Origin: Enoplosus armatus
Lineage: Eukaryota; Chordata; Actinopteri; Centrarchiformes; Enoplosidae
Direction of reading: 5' to 3'
NCBI RefSeq assembly: GCF_043641665.1
Contig: NC_092190.1
Location: 16,279,548-16,343,547 of the forward strand
Length of the DNA stretch: 64,000 nt
The position numbers were made by a program, and so were the translations under genes. The notes beneath the pieces are model-generated. The model did not search any database and was not told where the DNA came from. It saw only the letters and a program-made list of their open reading frames with translations. Shown here in pieces: positions 48,000 through 58,605 of the stretch. Each line of letters begins with the position of its first letter. The stretch's first letter is position 1.

Positions 48000-50180
48000 G
48001 GGACAGGACTCCAGGAAAAGACTCTACTCTCTTTCTACATGCAAAGTGAACTTCCCTGCTTGTTTGTGCTGCTCCGGAGACACTTCAACAGGTGTATGTA
48101 TGAGTGGCAGTGAAGACAGAACCAGACTAAAGCTACAGAAAGTGCCCACCCAGCAGTGAGTGCAGCAGTGGGCTAAGCTGATTACAGCCAGATAACCCAG
48201 ATTAGAGCAGGGGCTCAGTCTGCATTGGACAAAGAAACAACTCTGTGGCAATACACTGCCGCCTTGTTCATTATGATTCCCACTCCAACACACTCGGATG
48301 GAGACTTTCACTCAGTGCATTCTCATACCAGACCTGTTTCCCACAGTTTACATGACCCCAAAATGTGACTGACACTTCTGGAAGACCAAACCTTTGAGGA
48401 AAAACTGTGTTTTATGAAAGACGTGCTCCCCTCTGTTCTCCATAAAGCCTGATTGCACTGATGCTGAGAGACTAATGGTAGCATCAGACCTAATGACACA
48501 GACTGTCACAGCACATGCCTCGATGAGATTACACACTAATCAGTTTGACTATTAATTATTCATCCACACAGTTCATTGAACCAGCGGTGTAGGGACAGGT
48601 TACAGACACGACAGCTGGATTGGGTGAGTTGTCACCTTGATCCTTCACACAAGGTTTTGAGGGAAGATTTTATATAGAGAAAAGTGGACGTTGTTGCTCA
48701 GATCATGTTTCCAAGGTAGGCTGTTAAAAAACTGACTGACAAGCACTTTTGACAATGAATTTTAATTTTGTTGATCACAGTTGTGCGCAAGACAATGTTA
48801 GAATAGAAAACCTAAATGTTTTAACACGTCTGATATTTTGAAGCTTCTCACTAGTCACAAGACTACACAGTACATCTTCACCAAGAGAAAACAATGCTTT
48901 TCAGTTTTCAGATTGGATTTTTATTTTACCAATTGTGTGCAAGACGTGCTCTTGTAGATCATGAGCACGGGACAACTGGGCTTTGCCATGACAAGTAACA
49001 ATGTTGATGTTGCAGTATCAACAAAACTATTTGACTTGAGAACAGTCTGTACCGTTACTAGTAAAGAAATGTATCGGGCCCTACGTTGATAACATGAAAG
49101 CAGAGTTAAATCCTAACATCCCATTTCTACGGTGCTGGTTTGACTTGAATCCTAGAAGCTGGTTTCCTAAAAATTTGATTAAACTTTGGACAGGTCTCAC
49201 ATCCATCACTTGTATTCAAGACTCACATATGACCAAGGGAAGAGGGAGTACACGGCTTGCAGAGTCAAGTCCATTTTGTCATTATGCTATCATCATTACG
49301 ACTTGCAACATCATTATGACTTCCAAAGTCTTCACGCAACTCACTCAGCCTTTCTTTTAAAAACAAAATTCTTCCAAACATTAAGAAATACAAACAACTA
49401 AAAGAAAGTCTTTGTCAGCTGAAACGAAGTGATCATCAGAAATGGTGCTGCTTGGTTGAGCTCGACGACGTCTGAGCTGTTTCTCAGCAACACAGACAAT
49501 ACTGAAGCACTATTTAAAGAAATAATTTAGTCTGTCTGCAGGCCAGCCAGACTAAAGAGGTATGTTTCTTATAGTATGTGGAAAATTAATGTAAGCAATG
49601 GACCTGCAGTCATTCATTCCAGTCCAGTAGTCCACTTAAAAGTCTTCCACAACTACGGCAGCCAAGAGGTCTAAAAGTGTTAGAAGCTGAACAGACTTGT
49701 GCCACATCAAAATAAACACAGTCCATCCTCTGTACTTGCCACTTTCTATAGCTCGCTGTTTTTCATGCACAAAGATAACTAACAAAAAATGAAGATCATC
49801 AACAGGGTTTTGGGTTCACAGTAGGGTTAGACTGTCAACTTCCAAGACAATGAATATCAATGATTATATAATGGACTACCAACTTTGAATCAAATATTAA
49901 AGACTTACTATGTTTAGTCCTAAATTTCCGAAGAGTTTTTGTGTACTTCAGTCTAAATGTTCATATAATGTCTTTCACACATGTTAAAGAATAATATTCC
50001 AAATAGTAAATTTAGTGTTTTACACCAGGAAATTGTTAAATGTAAACACAATATGAAAATCAAAATACAAATTATTTTGACAGTTGTCAGCAGCTTCAAT
50101 CCAACACTGTAAAAAAACAACTCCCTAGAATCAACTGCAAAAACGTACATGCTTTACACATACAGAGAACACTTACATAT
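48000..50180. other. asmt upstream region / akap17a-asmt intergenic
   Basis: No ORF here resembles a known protein. The first few hundred bases next to asmt presumably hold its promoter and 5' UTR. No TATA box was found at a convincing distance. The rest is A/T-rich sequence with no repeat I recognise. Confidence 0.5.
48176..48207 (-). promoter_or_regulatory. Paired TAATC (OTX/CRX-like) motifs upstream of asmt
   Basis: About 185-210 bp upstream of the asmt start, minus-strand TAATCA (48179-48184) and TAATCT (48199-48204) lie 20 bp apart. TAATCC/T is the core bound by OTX/CRX homeoproteins, which drive pineal and retinal genes including HIOMT/ASMT. A further TAATCT lies near 48526-48531. The motif is short, so function is inferred from position. 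Confidence 0.35.
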
Positions 50181-50196
50181 GTTGTTTCAGTTGATT

Positions 50197-50202
50197 TTTA
50201 TT
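50197..50202 (-). terminator. Probable akap17a polyadenylation signal AATAAA
   Basis: Minus-strand AATAAA about 205 nt after the akap17a stop codon. It implies a 3' UTR of roughly 220-230 nt. Confidence 0.5.
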
Positions 50203-50404
50203 TTATATGGGATTTTCTTTTATATCTAAGAATTCTTGTTTTTCGCCAAGCAGCCCTATTCTGGAAAAAGCCATTTGGTGCACTGTCATGTTACTTAATT
50301 AAGGGATCAAAAATGTCTCTTCTTCTTCTGAAACTTGTTGAATTTTCGGTTTAAGCCCAGACATGGGGAATATATTGATCAATAAACTGAGAGCATTGAT
50401 GAGA

Positions 50405-51307
50405 TTAGCGTCGCCTGGAGTGGCTCCTGTCTCTGCTGTTGCTGTGTCTCCTGTATCTTCGACTGTAATGGCTGTCTCTACTTTTATTGCTACTCCTGGA
50501 GCTACCTCTGCTGTATCTACGGTGACTATGCCTGTGGCTACGCCCTCTGCTGTAGCTCCTCCCACTGCTGCTCCGGCTCCGGTCCCGGCTGGAGCTTGTA
50601 CTCCTACTGCAATGGCTGTGGCTGCGCCTCCTGTTGCCATGGTGACTGTGGCTCCTCCTATGACGACTGGAGCTCCTCCTACGGCGGCTGGAGCTCCTCC
50701 TCCTCCTGCTGTAGCTGTGGGAGCGCCTCCTCCTCCCCCGGCTGTTGGAGCTCGTCTCTCTGTGGGAGCGGTCCCGGCCCCTCGCTTGCTCCCTACTGTG
50801 CCTACTACTCACTACCTCTTCCCTCCTTCCCTCCCGGTCTTTCTTCCTGTCCTCCCCTTCTTTCCTCTCCTCTGTTGTTCTGTTTTTCCCCAAAACTTGG
50901 GAGTGCACACTCGACTCGGACACCTGCTTCTCTTTGCTCTCAATTGCCTTCACTCCGTTCACCCGGCCCAGGACCCCCAACATCATTTCACTGCCACCAG
51001 GATCAGAGGCCCCCTCGCTCATTACAGGGCCAGCCTGGTCCTGCGTGCCTGGAGGTCTTGCAGTTTTACTGCTGTTCTTCTTCAATAGGTTGCAAAGCAG
51101 TTTCTCCCTTAGCTCCTTCTCTCTGCGCTGGAGCTCCAGTGCTCGCTCCTTCTCCACCTCCACCCTCCGGAGCTCCTCCTCCTGCTTGCGTCGGCAGGCC
51201 TCCAGCTGCTGAAGACGAGCTAGTTCCTCCTTCTGTCGAGCCTGCTCCTGCTTTTCCCGTTCCTCCCGCTCTGCCCTCTCTTTCTCCTGCTGCTGCTGCT
51301 TCAGGGT
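50405..51307 (-). CDS. akap17a: akap17a terminal coding exon 7
   Basis: 301 codons including TAA. The exon begins [16 protein letters not shown], continues the coiled coil to [15 protein letters not shown], then a low-complexity linker and the RS domain ([15 protein letters not shown] and similar). The repetitive Arg/Ser codons create long open frames on the opposite strand, which are shadows. Confidence 0.92.
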   Translation of the reverse strand, partial: TLKQQQQEKERAEREEREKQEQARQKEELARLQQLEACRRKQEEELRRVEVEKERALELQRREKELREKLLCNLLKKNSSKTARPPGTQDQAGPVMSEGASDPGGSEMMLGVLGRVNGVKAIESKEKQVSESSVHSQVLGKNRTTEERKEGEDRKKDREGRREEVVSSRHSREQARGRDRSHRETSSNSRGRRRRSHSYSRRRRSSSRRRRSSSRHRRSHSHHGNRRRSHSHCSRSTSSSRDRSRSSSGRSYSRGRSHRHSHRRYSRGSSRSSNKSRDSHYSRRYRRHSNSRDRSHSRRR

Positions 51308-54300
51308 CTGGAGAGAAGGAGGAAACAATGTAAGGATACAATAAAATTGAAAGAAAATCACCATCGTAAGCAAAACCCTAATTCAGATTAGTCAGGATGA
51401 GAGGTGTATTGTGTGTCTTTGTGTACATGCCGTACCTTGGCCCTGGCCAGCAGCTCAGCAATGAGACGTATTGATTCCAAGTTGCGCTGAGCCAGCAGCA
51501 GCCTCCTCTCCTCCATGGCGATCTTCATCTGCAGCTTCTTCTGCTCCTCTTCCTGCTGTCGCCTCACCCTCTTCAGGTTCTTCCTCTCCTCTCTCTCCCG
51601 CAACTTCTGCTCTCGCTTTCGTATCCTCTCTTCCTTCCTCCTCTCCTTCTCCTCCTCTTCCTGCTCCTTCTGTTTCCTGAACAAAGGTAAATTGTCCTCC
51701 GTTAATATCTGTTATTACTGGTTACAGTGCTGTGTGGCAATGCATCAGAACTGTTCTCAGAACAGTGAGTGCAAAATTTAAAAAAGCAATGACATAAATT
51801 GTTACTTTCGTTGTCACCCTCTCAATATTACACTGAAAATGAATTCCCAAACCCTCAGTTGTTGTTCCTCAAACTAGAGGAAGATTTAGATGACAAAGTG
51901 GAAGTACTGTCTCTTCCACAATGGAAGCTCTTGTTTTACAGTTGAATATTGCTATCCTGTGAACGTGTATTAATAAGTGAATTATTAAGACCTCTAAAAT
52001 GGGTGAGATTGGGGTGGATATAAATATACAGGTGGGTAAACTCCATGGACGGGTGAAACATTTATATGGAGGTCAGACAAAAGCTTAACTGTATTTTCTA
52101 ATATTTCCTACCTGAACACTGATGTGAATGGTACTTTTTTTTTAGTCACAATATAATTTTCATCTCCTTTCTTTTCCATAAAATATGCAGTAGAACACCA
52201 CCATGCATTGGGGGTTGCTACCCTCCAGAATCCTCATGAGCCCTTAAATGAATATAAACTAGCTTTTCATTTCTCTTTTGCAATCCATCATACCTCTCCT
52301 CCTCCTTACGCCGCTCCTCCTCTTCCTTCTCCCGTCGTTTCTGCTCCTCTCTCTGCCGCTCCAGCTCCTGTAACTTCAGCCTCTCCAGGCTCCTTCTCTT
52401 CAGAGCTAGCTCACTCAGGTGCTTGCTGGTGTCAAAGGCTACCTGAGGAAAACACATGTGCACAGATAAGCAAAAAGTGCTTTCATGGTACTCATAGTAC
52501 TACAGCAATATCTTCATTTTCTTGCAAGAATTTCTTTTTCCAAAACTATTTCAGTGTTTGAGCATCTATTATGTTTTATTGCAGTTTAATGAATCTCTAG
52601 TATCTTTTTGTATTGTGTGTGGTATAGTAATTTCAACTTTTCCAGTAATACCACACTCAGTCTTGTCAAAGTGGAGAGAGTCAAATAATTTGAATAAGTC
52701 AGATGTAGCTCTCTGACATTTCCAACAAATAGGAGCTTAAGAGGACTTACAACAGCTTGATATTGATATTGCAGTCCACAGTAAATAATTTGATAACTGA
52801 ATGATAATTTGCCTGTTGATTACCACAGTGCATAACTGACTCAGTACAATACTGACCGTCAGACGGGGTTATGAGGGTCATCATTTTCAAAAAACTTGAT
52901 GTAATATGCAAGCGAGATAAAACCGTCATGTTCAGGCAGGAGCTGGTGCGATTATAAAATGCCTTCTCTTTGTGTATTTATGTAATTTAACCACAGAACC
53001 ACTTTACAATATCTTCTTTTGTTAATCATTTCTTTTAAACAGACCGTCCTTTGCTTCTTCCCTAATTTAGATTTCATGGTGAAGCTTTATTCTGAGGATT
53101 AAGAGACCTGGCTCTACCCTACCCTCATTACCTTGGAAATAATGATGACACAGCTTTATTTCTCATTCCACTAAAAGGTTTTAAAGCTGCTGTGTGACTC
53201 TGAATAACACAATCTAATTGCTAAAACCTGCAACATCACTACAGCATTTTCAATTCACCAGTGCCCTCACACACAAAACAGAGGCATGCAGATCTCTGAT
53301 ACTGTATGCCCTTAGCAGTCAGTGAAACTAAAAATAGCAATGTGTTAACAGAACTGCAAAGGCCAGTGTGGGTGGGGGTGTGTGGCTGCAGGTATTTTAA
53401 AAAATACCTGAAAATTTTATTTAATCCAGGAAGGCCAGTTTGAGAAATGCATCCATGAGTTTGTAGGCAACCATATGCTATGAGGATATTACAACTGTGA
53501 AAAGTCAGGGACGATCATTTCAGCTCCGTCTTCACAATCGTGATTTTTTTAAGTAGAAATACATCATGTTACAAAGTAACAGATATATGCATTTGATTGG
53601 CCAACTACTGGCCAACGAACTACCTTGAAATGACCATATTGCATTGAGCCATGTTCACCTTTTTTGGCCTACATTTTTTACATTGGCACCCCCCTGTATC
53701 AACACAGGATTCTCATTGAAATTAATGAGGACCAAGTTTTACGGCAACATAGCGACAAATATGGCTCCACACTTTTCTTCTGCACTGTGCTAGCTCTAAG
53801 CTTTGATCACTGTCTAGGCCTGTTATGGTAGTAAATTTCTAGAAGAAGAAAGAAAGACAAAGCTCTCTTCTACTATTTGCCTTATTGGAAAAATAACTGT
53901 CTTTATACACTTGTTATACTGTGTGTACTGATCAGTTTCTCTATCTAGGGTTGAACATACGGAGGAACTCTCAGGAACTATGTTCACCATGAATCTCAGA
54001 AATGCTTTTAGGAAATGTATAGGTGTGTGTGTGTATATATATAATTATATATATATATAATTAAACATGGATAGTGCAATACTTTTACAACCATGAGAGC
54101 CTTCAGTACCTTGATGTTGCAGGCCACTGCCTTTCCATCGTCTCCTTTCAGCATCAGCTTCATGCTGCGCAGGGTGTCCATCGCCTTGGTGAAGCCGCAG
54201 TACTCCTGGTATTGCACATAAGCCTCAAAGTTCAGATGACCCCCGAAACTGAATGTGTTGAAGTTCTTGTCCAGCATCTCCTCCCTGTATGGGTCCAGCA

Positions 54301-55872
54301 TGGGGATGTCAACATTTCGTACCTGCAATCAAAAAAGGTGGCATATTGGCAAAATCAAATTTTATTTTTGGCTCAGTTTCTTAATATCGATGTGACAATA
54401 TGATACACATGACTTTTAGTGATTTCTTGCAATACTTAACTAGGGAGTGTGCATAAGTGTTCTCAGTCAGATAAGTTTCAGATAAATTTTCACTTAAATG
54501 TTATGTACACAATCAAAGCTATCTCTTTGAATTCGATTGTTTGAGTGAACAAAGTGTATTAACTTCCACGTATTATAAAAAAATTCAGAATCGATCAGTT
54601 CGATCAGTCAGAGGGTGGACTACAGCTCTCCACAGCAGTTGCTTTTCATTTGTTACTTACAGTACAGCACTTACAGTGCACCATAAACCCACAGTCATTA
54701 CAAAATTGGCACAGATGTACTGTAATACCAGCCTTGTCTATGCTACATTAACAGGCCCAAAAATTAAGAATAAGTCTTCAGTAATGTCACGCATGGCATG
54801 TTATGCAGCGAAGGCCATATCACAATAGACTTACAGCCAAGTGGGACATTACCTTATTTCAAACTAACAAATAACAATGTGAATTCTGTGTCCAGATTAA
54901 TTTCATGTTAAATATAGAAAAGCAGAAACATCTACCACCTTGCCAAATGTCTGGAAGACAGCAATGAGGACCTCTTCAGCGGGTCGGTCTGGGTAATGGC
55001 TGTCCTTCTGGCTGAACCAGCGGCAAGGAAGTCCCTCCAGGTGGATGGTGTCAGGCCTCTCTCCCGGCACAGTCTCATTCATGTCCTTGGCGTCACGGAA
55101 GAAGGAGTCCCAGTCGTGACGTGTAGGGAAGTCCACCTTATTCTCTACTGCACGAACCTGAGGAAAGAAAGGGAGAGAAGGGTTGATAGACACTCAGTTG
55201 CCAATTTATTAGGTACAAAAAGATAAAATTAATACAGCCCTGCAATAAACCAAGTTTTAAATAAACTGTTTAGAGAGGTGTTGATTCAATTTTATGGCCA
55301 TTTTTGAGGCTGTAGTTTGTGGTGCTATTTAACTGCATCGCATTATAAAAGGTGTTTGTAATATTTAGTCTCTACTCTCAATTTTTAGAATTATTTATCA
55401 GTGTCAACACAATGCAACTCAACTGCACCACAAACAATTCAATTGCACCACAAACTACAGCAACCAAATTCAGACGCTGTGATAAGCAACATAACCAGCA
55501 ACGTTTCATGCTGGGATTTATGGTCCAGTATAATGTCAGCCTTACCTTCAGAACATCAGTAAATCCACTAAGTTTGATGCTCTTCCCATCCAGGCGGCCC
55601 AGTAGGCCCTTGACTACTGTCTTGTTTTCCACCTCGCCCTCAAAGCGGATGAAGTCCATGGTGCTCTTGGAGATTCGCAGGGCTGAAAACTGCTCTGGAG
55701 CCACCATGGCCTTTACCCTCTCCATTACCTCCCAGTTGGAGATGCTCTTTCCTGGCAGCTTGAGCTGGGGCAGAGCCACACTGACGGTCATTTTGGCAAT
55801 GGGCTTCAGGTACAGGTTGTACTCAGAAGACAGGCACACTGCCTCTGTAGTATCATGGACAATGGTGGTCAT
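50405..55872 (-). CDS. akap17a: A-kinase anchor protein 17A, complete coding region
   Basis: AKAP17A is a nuclear-speckle protein that binds protein kinase A regulatory subunits and influences alternative splicing. Coding exons, in transcription order, are 55546-55872, 54939-55157, 54110-54322, 52294-52442, 51436-51676 and 50405-51307. They join in frame to 683 residues against about 695 in human. The N-terminal block [20 protein letters not shown] (from about residue 32) is highly conserved. An RRM-like region starts near 144 ([13 protein letters not shown]) and runs through [14 protein letters not shown]. About 265-460 is a Glu/Arg/Lys-rich coiled coil containing the kinase-anchoring helices in the human protein. 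The last about 125 residues are an Arg/Ser-rich domain ending RDRSHSRRR. The chosen ATG gives MTTIVHDT, against MAAATIVHDT in human. A probable non-coding exon lies 1 kb upstream. asmt follows in the same orientation, as in human. Confidence 0.95.
51436..51676 (-). CDS. akap17a: akap17a coding exon 6
   Basis: 241 nt encoding the Glu/Arg-rich coiled coil, including [20 protein letters not shown], which is nearly identical to the human segment. The acceptor is TTCAG|GA and the donor is AAG|GTACGG, phase 0. Confidence 0.92.
52294..52442 (-). CDS. akap17a: akap17a coding exon 5
   Basis: 149 nt, [20 protein letters not shown] through RRKEEER, the start of the charged helical region. The acceptor is CTCAG|GT and the donor is GAG|GTATGA, phase 2. 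Confidence 0.9.
52443..54109 (-). other. akap17a intron 4, no gene seen
   Basis: A 1.67-kb intron with a (TA)n-rich patch at 54030-54062. The block at about 53600-53830 could be an old repeat but matches no family I can name. No ORF of interest. Confidence 0.5.
54110..54322 (-). CDS. akap17a: akap17a coding exon 4
   Basis: 71 codons, [20 protein letters not shown] through KAVACNIK, completing the RRM-like fold. The acceptor is TGCAG|GT and the donor is AAG|GTACTG, phase 0. Confidence 0.92.
54939..55157 (-). CDS. akap17a: akap17a coding exon 3
   Basis: 73 codons, [20 protein letters not shown] through AVFQTFGK, including the RNP2-like IHLEGLP. The acceptor is CTCAG|GT. The donor AAG|GTGGTA is non-optimal but keeps the frame with the next exon. 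Confidence 0.92.
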
Positions 55873-55893
55873 TGCTGCAGACAGGTGGGGAAG
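55546..55893 (-). CDS. akap17a: akap17a exon 2 (first coding exon; coding from 55872)
   Basis: The acceptor CTGCAG|CTTCC precedes 21 nt of 5' UTR and the ATG. The exon codes 109 residues through GFTDVLK. The donor is AAG|GTAAGG, phase 0. Confidence 0.9.
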
Positions 55894-56159
55894 CTGCAGG
55901 AAGGTAGGAAACAGAAAAGACTCGTTAGCTGGTCTCTAAATAATACTGAATTAGAGAACTATTTTAGCATTTTCACTTTATATTATAATGAAAACAACCA
56001 AAATAGAGGTTTACAAATGAAAACAACCATTCAATTCATTTAACATTTAATATTATTGGATTGTTGACCAGCAAACACATTTTCACAAAAAACAACCACT
56101 CCCCTTTCATATTTAAAAAAACATCCAAATTAGAAAGCTGCGCTTTAACTTCAAACTTA

Positions 56160-56790
56160 ATTAAGGTAGCTGTTAGCTAATGTAAGTTTGGTTCTGTTAT
56201 TTTCATTTAGCGTTATACAGATGTTAACATCTTCGGAGGGTAGCTAGATAACTATCATCAGCTTTGTTTATGGCTCTTATCTTTAGCGCTTTGTCTCATC
56301 AAACCTTCAAGCTTCAATAGGTTCAACTGGCTCGCTGACTAGCGTTAACGTTACTATGTTATATTAGTATTTGGTTAGGTACTAACAACGTTATTTATGA
56401 ATGGTGGCTCTATTAGCTAACGGCCCATTTCAAGCTAAGGAAAAGCATTTTGTTGTTCGTTTTTGTTAGCCATTGAGACCAAACGTTGGCTGTACGTTAT
56501 TACAACATGTAAAAGCTGTTCGCTTACTAGCATAACGATTGCTGCAGTTCAGCTAGCTAGCGTTAGCTCAGATTCTGAAGGGAGACAAACTCGAGGGATG
56601 TTTAATCAAACAAATAACTAGGTTAATGTTAGCAATTCATAGACCATGTTGGACAAAGCGTTTACAGCTATTACGTGCGAAATGTTTTGGTTATTAACAA
56701 CAGCTAACGTTAGTGTTATTTCAAGCTAGTTACCTAGCTTGAAGGGTTTTGTAACTCTATCGCCCTAGCTTTTCAACAACGTCCGAGTGC
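56160..56790. repeat. Cluster of GCTAGC / TTAGCTAACGTTAGC-type words in akap17a intron 1
   Basis: Over about 600 bp the words GTTAGC, GCTAGC and AACGTT recur at least ten times in both orientations. The densest stretch is AGCTAGCTAGCGTTAGCT near 56548. They are dispersed, not in tandem. Similar word clusters are common near fish gene starts; I cannot say whether they are repeat remnants or binding sites. Confidence 0.5.
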
Positions 56791-56960
56791 TTTTATATAA
56801 CGTTAACGTATGCGAACGTCAGTTACCACAGTAGATTTCACGGCCACCTACCTAACATCAGTTAGCCTCCTGGCAAAAAAACAAATAAATAAACGTATTG
56901 TATTGATTTATGGAGAGCGAAACACTGCAAGGGAAAAAAACAGAAAAAAACCCAACTAAC

Positions 56961-57030
56961 CTACATGCCACTTCCGCATGCAGTAAACTTTGACCTTAAA
57001 AAGAAACAACGTGTAGCAGCATCATGGCGG
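56961..57030 (-). promoter_or_regulatory. akap17a non-coding exon 1 and core promoter (approximate)
   Basis: On the gene strand a donor GTAG|GTTAGT ends at 56961. Just upstream lies CGGAAGTG, an ETS site (56969-56976), and then the YY1-type ATGGCGGC word (57024-57031, read on the plus strand). Both are typical of TATA-less housekeeping promoters. A roughly 50-nt untranslated first exon spliced to the acceptor at 55894 is inferred. The exact start of transcription is unknown. Confidence 0.5.
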
Positions 57031-57039
57031 CGTTATTTC

Positions 57040-58263
57040 AGAACAGCGACACCATGTGGAAGATATAGGAAAAAATAAGAAAAGAAGAATGTGGCAAAAA
57101 GGTTCGCTGATTATTGATATTGTCATGACTGTCGGGTGCATCCAATTGGTTTAAGAGTCACATAATCAGTAAAATGGAGCTCACCTGTGTGTAGGTACGG
57201 GGTAACAATTGATTGCAGTATAAATACACTTGTATATGCAAACAAATATTTTGTATATTTATAATTAATTTAGATCACTTTGTAGATATATGTTTTCACT
57301 TTGACATTAAAGAGTCTTTTGTGTTGATTAGCTTAAAAAAAGCCTGAATAGCCAGAAGTAGGCACAAGACAACAGAACATCCGGCTGACAGTGCACATTT
57401 GTTACTTGCTTGATGGCTATTTGGCACTGTTAGTAAAAAGCTGGGCTTTGTATGAATGTCATCATCACTTTGGTAACTGTTTGGGGAGAGAGTGAGAGAT
57501 GGGGATAGATTGGACATGGATTAGTCCAACAGCGTAGGCCCCTGGCAAAAAAGTTGGCACAGTTTCCCTGAAAAGATGGCAGAGGAATTTACATAATAGG
57601 CATTACTCCCTTCACTCTGTATGTAGGTCAGTAGCTGCAGTCAGACAGCCTCTCTACTCCGTCCCGATCAGCAGTCATCTAACAGAAAAGCTGCCTAAGG
57701 CAACTAGAATCTGGACTCTACCGGCCCAGAAAAAATTCTTGTCCCTTCAGTGACCTCTTTAAATCTTGTTTGACTAGTAGATGAGGAAAATAACAGAGCA
57801 TTTACATTTACACAAGCAACACATTTGTGGTTGTAATGACCGTATACACATAATCCTGCTTTTATGTGATTTGATTTGTTCTAGTGAACATGAAGAGGAC
57901 AGACCCAGAAAGAGAGCTAGAAAAACATCAGTGCCACAAGATGATTGTCAGAGCTGTGGTTATCTGTCCTGTGTCAGGTGTTGAGTGCATTGAATGGAAA
58001 TGTACCATATCCCTCTCACACATATACACGTATATAGCTTGTGCATATCATTTAACTTACTCAACTTTTCACATTTTTGCCCCTTATCCTCAGTGACATG
58101 CAGGGGATAACAGGCCCAACTACATGCCTGACAGACATACTCCTCTGTCACTTCTTATTATGTGTAATATTCTGATGAAACATGGACTTTTTTGACTTAA
58201 ATGTCAGTCCAGATCACTCAGAATTTCATTAATCTTGTGAGGACGTTTGATCTTTGTAACAAT

Positions 58264-58302
<39 letters not shown>

Positions 58303-58600
58303 TACACAAACAACAGGTGCAGAATGAGGACTGGCTGTGAATATATTGGGTGCAGCGTTACATGTGCAGCTTGTGGACAGGAAGCTGTGGATATACTGTA
58401 AATGCTGGACCAAAGCTGGCACAGGGGGGTCATCAGATCATCAATTATTCAGCACCACCAGACAAGGACAATCACTTGGTGTCAGCAGGACTTGCAAACG
58501 AAGTAGCCTGCTTCATTTGCAGCTTTGGTGCAATGCTTTTCACAACACAGTTAGTAGCATACTGTAACTGAGCACTGACTTTAGTTTTATGCAAACTATT
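57040..58600. other. Intergenic between akap17a and the SOWAH gene
   Basis: About 1.5 kb with no firm gene. A (CA)n run lies at 58271-58300. On the plus strand, short cysteine-rich open segments (HEEDRPRKRARKTSVPQDD, then CQSCGYLSCVRC, near 57880-57984) follow an acceptor-like TTCTAG. I could not tie them to a family. Confidence 0.45.
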
Positions 58601-58605
58601 ATTGC

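Noticed and set aside
50363..51088. Long open frame on the plus strand, Ala/Pro/Val-rich, 241 codons, and a Ser/Cys-rich neighbour at 50596-51333
   Set aside because: They are the complement of the Arg/Ser- and Glu-rich codons of the akap17a last exon; the minus-strand frame has clear homology and splice sites.
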